The notes below the pieces were generated by a model. It worked only from the letters and a program-made list of their open reading frames with translations, was not told where the DNA came from and searched no databases. Position numbers and translations under genes: made by a program. Shown piece by piece: positions 62,997 through 64,000 of a DNA stretch of 64,000 nt (position 1 is the first letter of the stretch; each line of letters starts with the position of its first letter). The stretch covers positions 248,001 to 312,000 of the forward strand of contig NZ_NESI01000001.1 in assembly GCF_002778325.1 (NCBI RefSeq). The letters run 5' to 3'. Source of the DNA: Limnohabitans sp. B9-3. Its GTDB lineage: Bacteria > Pseudomonadota > Gammaproteobacteria > Burkholderiales > Burkholderiaceae_C.

Positions 62997-63251
62997 TTAA
63001 TTTGACAACCACTTGCTGACTTTGGTGGACTTTTTTTGGTCTACAGGTATATTGATCGCTTCCTCAGAGTAGCGAGCAGATGTGAGTTTATCTTGAAAAT
63101 CTTTGATCGTAAATTTATGCATGATGCATAATTTCTTGATCAAATCTAAATCAGCACTGCGTTTTTCAGAAAGCTTCTTGTTTATTATTTGGCTAAGTTC
63201 AGCTTGCTGACGTAACAACTCATCCATCTCATCTATTTTTGAATTTTCCAT
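62997..63251 (-). CDS. Truncated H-NS-like protein
   Basis: 84 residues from the ATG at 63251, which has AAGGA seven bases upstream; a GTG-started frame 37 codons longer lacks such a site. The first 55 residues (MDELLRQQAELSQIINKKLSEKR ... LCIMHKFTIKDF) resemble the N-terminal coiled-coil oligomerisation domain of betaproteobacterial H-NS. The C-terminal DNA-binding motif with GRGxxPKW is not present; only a short KKSTKVSKWLSN end remains. It could act by mixing with full-length H-NS. Confidence 0.62.
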   Translation of the reverse strand: MENSKIDEMDELLRQQAELSQIINKKLSEKRSADLDLIKKLCIMHKFTIKDFQDKLTSARYSEEAINIPVDQKKSTKVSKWLSN

Positions 63252-63432
63252 AGCGAGTCCTTGAAGTTTTCTACAGGTTCTCACTCTATCTTTTTCAACG
63301 TTTTGAAAAATTAATTTTCTTTCATCTGTCGGTTTATGAATATTCTTTAATTTTTTCACCAATTAAAAATTGAATTTTATTTAATTATTTAAATAGATGA
63401 TTAAATCTTATGCATTTTTAGAGACGAAAAAA

Positions 63433-63461
63433 AACCCTAAGAGATGTAATCACTTAGGGTT
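63433..63461 (-). terminator. Terminator-like hairpin with T-run on the minus strand
   Basis: AACCCTAAG / CTTAGGGTT, nine-base arms with an eleven-base loop. Read on the minus strand it is followed by eight T residues, so it would stop minus-strand transcription coming from the right (antisense to chrB). On the plus strand there is no T-run. Confidence 0.6.
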
Positions 63462-63481
63462 CTTGACTGGCGGAGCAGAAC

Positions 63482-63556
63482 ATGCTTCATCACAAACCGC
63501 CTAAGTTTCCCAAGGACAAGCCGATTAAGCACTTGGGGTTTAAGTCTGCATTCTAA
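63482..63556 (+). CDS. Possible 24-residue leader-type reading frame
   Basis: ATG at 63482 with GGAG six bases upstream, stop TAA at 63554-63556. It would make a very basic peptide (MLHHKPPKFPKDKPIKHLG...). It lies between a hairpin and the chrB promoter. A good ribosome site is the only positive evidence; it may be chance. Confidence 0.25.
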   Translation: MLHHKPPKFPKDKPIKHLGFKSAF

Positions 63557-63668
63557 ATGTTGAGACATCTTCTTGTTAAAAGAGTTTTCAGAACATCTGT
63601 GTTGAAGTTATCCAGAATTTGAAGCTGATAGGTCGCTCCACTGTGCCCTTTCGACCCAAAGCGGACGT

Positions 63669-63697
63669 TTGCTCATCCAATAAAAGTTTATTAATTT
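63669..63697 (+). promoter_or_regulatory. Sigma70-like promoter of chrB
   Basis: TTGCTC, 17-base spacer, TAATTT, about 57 bases upstream of the chrB ATG. The spacing is ideal and both hexamers are partial matches. Confidence 0.5.
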
Positions 63698-63727
63698 AAC
63701 CTCCAGTTTTTTGATGTGTATACCTCG

Positions 63728-63753
63728 AAGTTTGAGGCATATACTTCAAACTT
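63728..63753. promoter_or_regulatory. Inverted repeat abutting the chrB start codon
   Basis: AAGTTTGA (63728-63735) and TCAAACTT (63746-63753), eight-base perfect arms with a ten-base centre; the right arm ends at the base before ATG. A second imperfect repeat, GTATACCTC/GAGG..TATAC, overlaps on the left. Likely operator for ChrB, which is known as a chromate-responsive regulator of its own operon. Confidence 0.55.
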
Positions 63754-64000
63754 ATGTGGAGCGCTCTTTTTCTCACCCTGCCAACGCAACCGAAGGCAAT
63801 TCGCCTGCGCATTTGGCGTGCGCTCAAAACTCTTGGGTGCCCTTCATTGCGTGATGGCGTTTATTTGCTGCCTGAGTCTCACGCTGAATTGTTCGATCCG
63901 CTAGTTTCTGAGGTACGCGAGAACGGTGGTCAGGCGCATGTGCTGCAACTTTCAACTCATGACGAAGCAATGCGCACCGAAGTGCTAGCCTTGTTTGACC
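63754..64000 (+). CDS. chrB: Chromate resistance regulator ChrB, N-terminal part
   Basis: 82 codons, open at the right edge. The sequence LFLTLPTQPKAIRLRIWRALKTLGC and LRDGVYLLPE match the N-terminal domain of ChrB, the chromate-sensing regulator usually followed by the chromate exporter gene chrA. A stop in another frame shortens the neighbouring frame, but this one runs through. The rest of the operon lies outside the window. Confidence 0.85.
   Translation, partial: MWSALFLTLPTQPKAIRLRIWRALKTLGCPSLRDGVYLLPESHAELFDPLVSEVRENGGQAHVLQLSTHDEAMRTEVLALFD

Larger units (their letters stand above)
63252..63753. other. AT-rich intergenic region between H-NS-like operon and chrB
   Basis: About 500 bases without a long gene. 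The left 170 bases are very AT-rich and should hold the minus-strand promoter of the H-NS-like operon. A terminator-like hairpin, a possible 24-codon plus-strand reading frame, a sigma70-like chrB promoter and an inverted repeat follow; they are listed separately. Nothing was recognised at 63560-63660. Confidence 0.7.

Noticed and set aside
63468-63560. Possible tRNA 3' end (TGGCGGAG) on the minus strand
   Set aside because: No T-arm GGTTCGA-type sequence and no matching acceptor strand within 100 bases; the GGAG is better read as a ribosome site.

Overview
The window looks like a 64 kb chromosomal segment of a betaproteobacterium of the order Burkholderiales, most likely the Comamonadaceae (Limnohabitans/Rhodoferax-like). 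This rests on protein style and gene neighbourhoods: ribF-ileS-lspA, an RpfE-type protein next to recJ, Bug/TctC-type binding proteins, a full class I ccm operon and a livKHMGF aromatic-uptake type cluster. It is an inference; no 16S or other RNA gene is present. I found no tRNA, rRNA, CRISPR array or intact insertion sequence.

Layout. 0-3.4 kb: end of a DUF1653 gene, an acyl-CoA dehydrogenase pair (minus), purN (plus), and an 18-bp perfect inverted repeat. 3.4-8.8 kb: HNH nuclease (minus), then ribF, ileS, lspA (plus), closed by a bidirectional terminator. 8.8-15.5 kb: quinone oxidoreductase, three EamA-type exporters, an SDR protein without the usual YxxxK motif, and a KefB-like antiporter. 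15.5-21.3 kb (minus): DUF3422 protein and two gamma-glutamyltransferases with overlapping ends, followed by a secreted EndoU-type RNase and a very acidic partner. 21.4-27.1 kb (minus): tctAB, spermidine-synthase-like protein, recJ, rpfE-like gene. 27.2-38 kb (mostly plus): lolC, lolD, J-domain protein, nhaR (minus), a cysteine-free IscR-like regulator, tatD, PHP phosphatase, EamA protein, yciO, a periplasmic protein, M50 protease, trpS and an orphan LuxR-type response regulator. 38-46.2 kb (minus): FemAB-like gene plus ccmABCDEFGHI. 46.2-55 kb: two small proteins, then (minus) a GntR-led operon of livK-H-M-G-F, a Rieske oxygenase, a stand-alone 2Fe-2S ferredoxin and a CLC antiporter of the fluoride type. 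55-59.9 kb (plus): DUF2237, a small membrane-anchored protein, LysR, TctC/Bug and a type I sulfatase. 59.8-63.3 kb (minus): an AT-rich block that looks like one operon: truncated H-NS-like protein, a 282-residue unknown, a cysteine-containing 61-residue peptide, an OmpR-type regulator and its histidine kinase. 63.7 kb to the end: start of chrB (plus) with an inverted repeat abutting its start codon.

How genes work together. The ccm block is a complete cytochrome c maturation pathway. The GntR operon reads as import plus O-demethylation/ring oxidation of an aromatic acid. LysR-TctC-sulfatase reads as import plus desulfation of a sulfate ester. LolCD supplies the lipoprotein-release ABC exporter (LolC plus LolD). 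The strongest candidates for undescribed biology are the AT-rich five-gene H-NS-like/two-component block, the secreted EndoU RNase with its acidic partner, and the IscR paralogue that has lost every cysteine.
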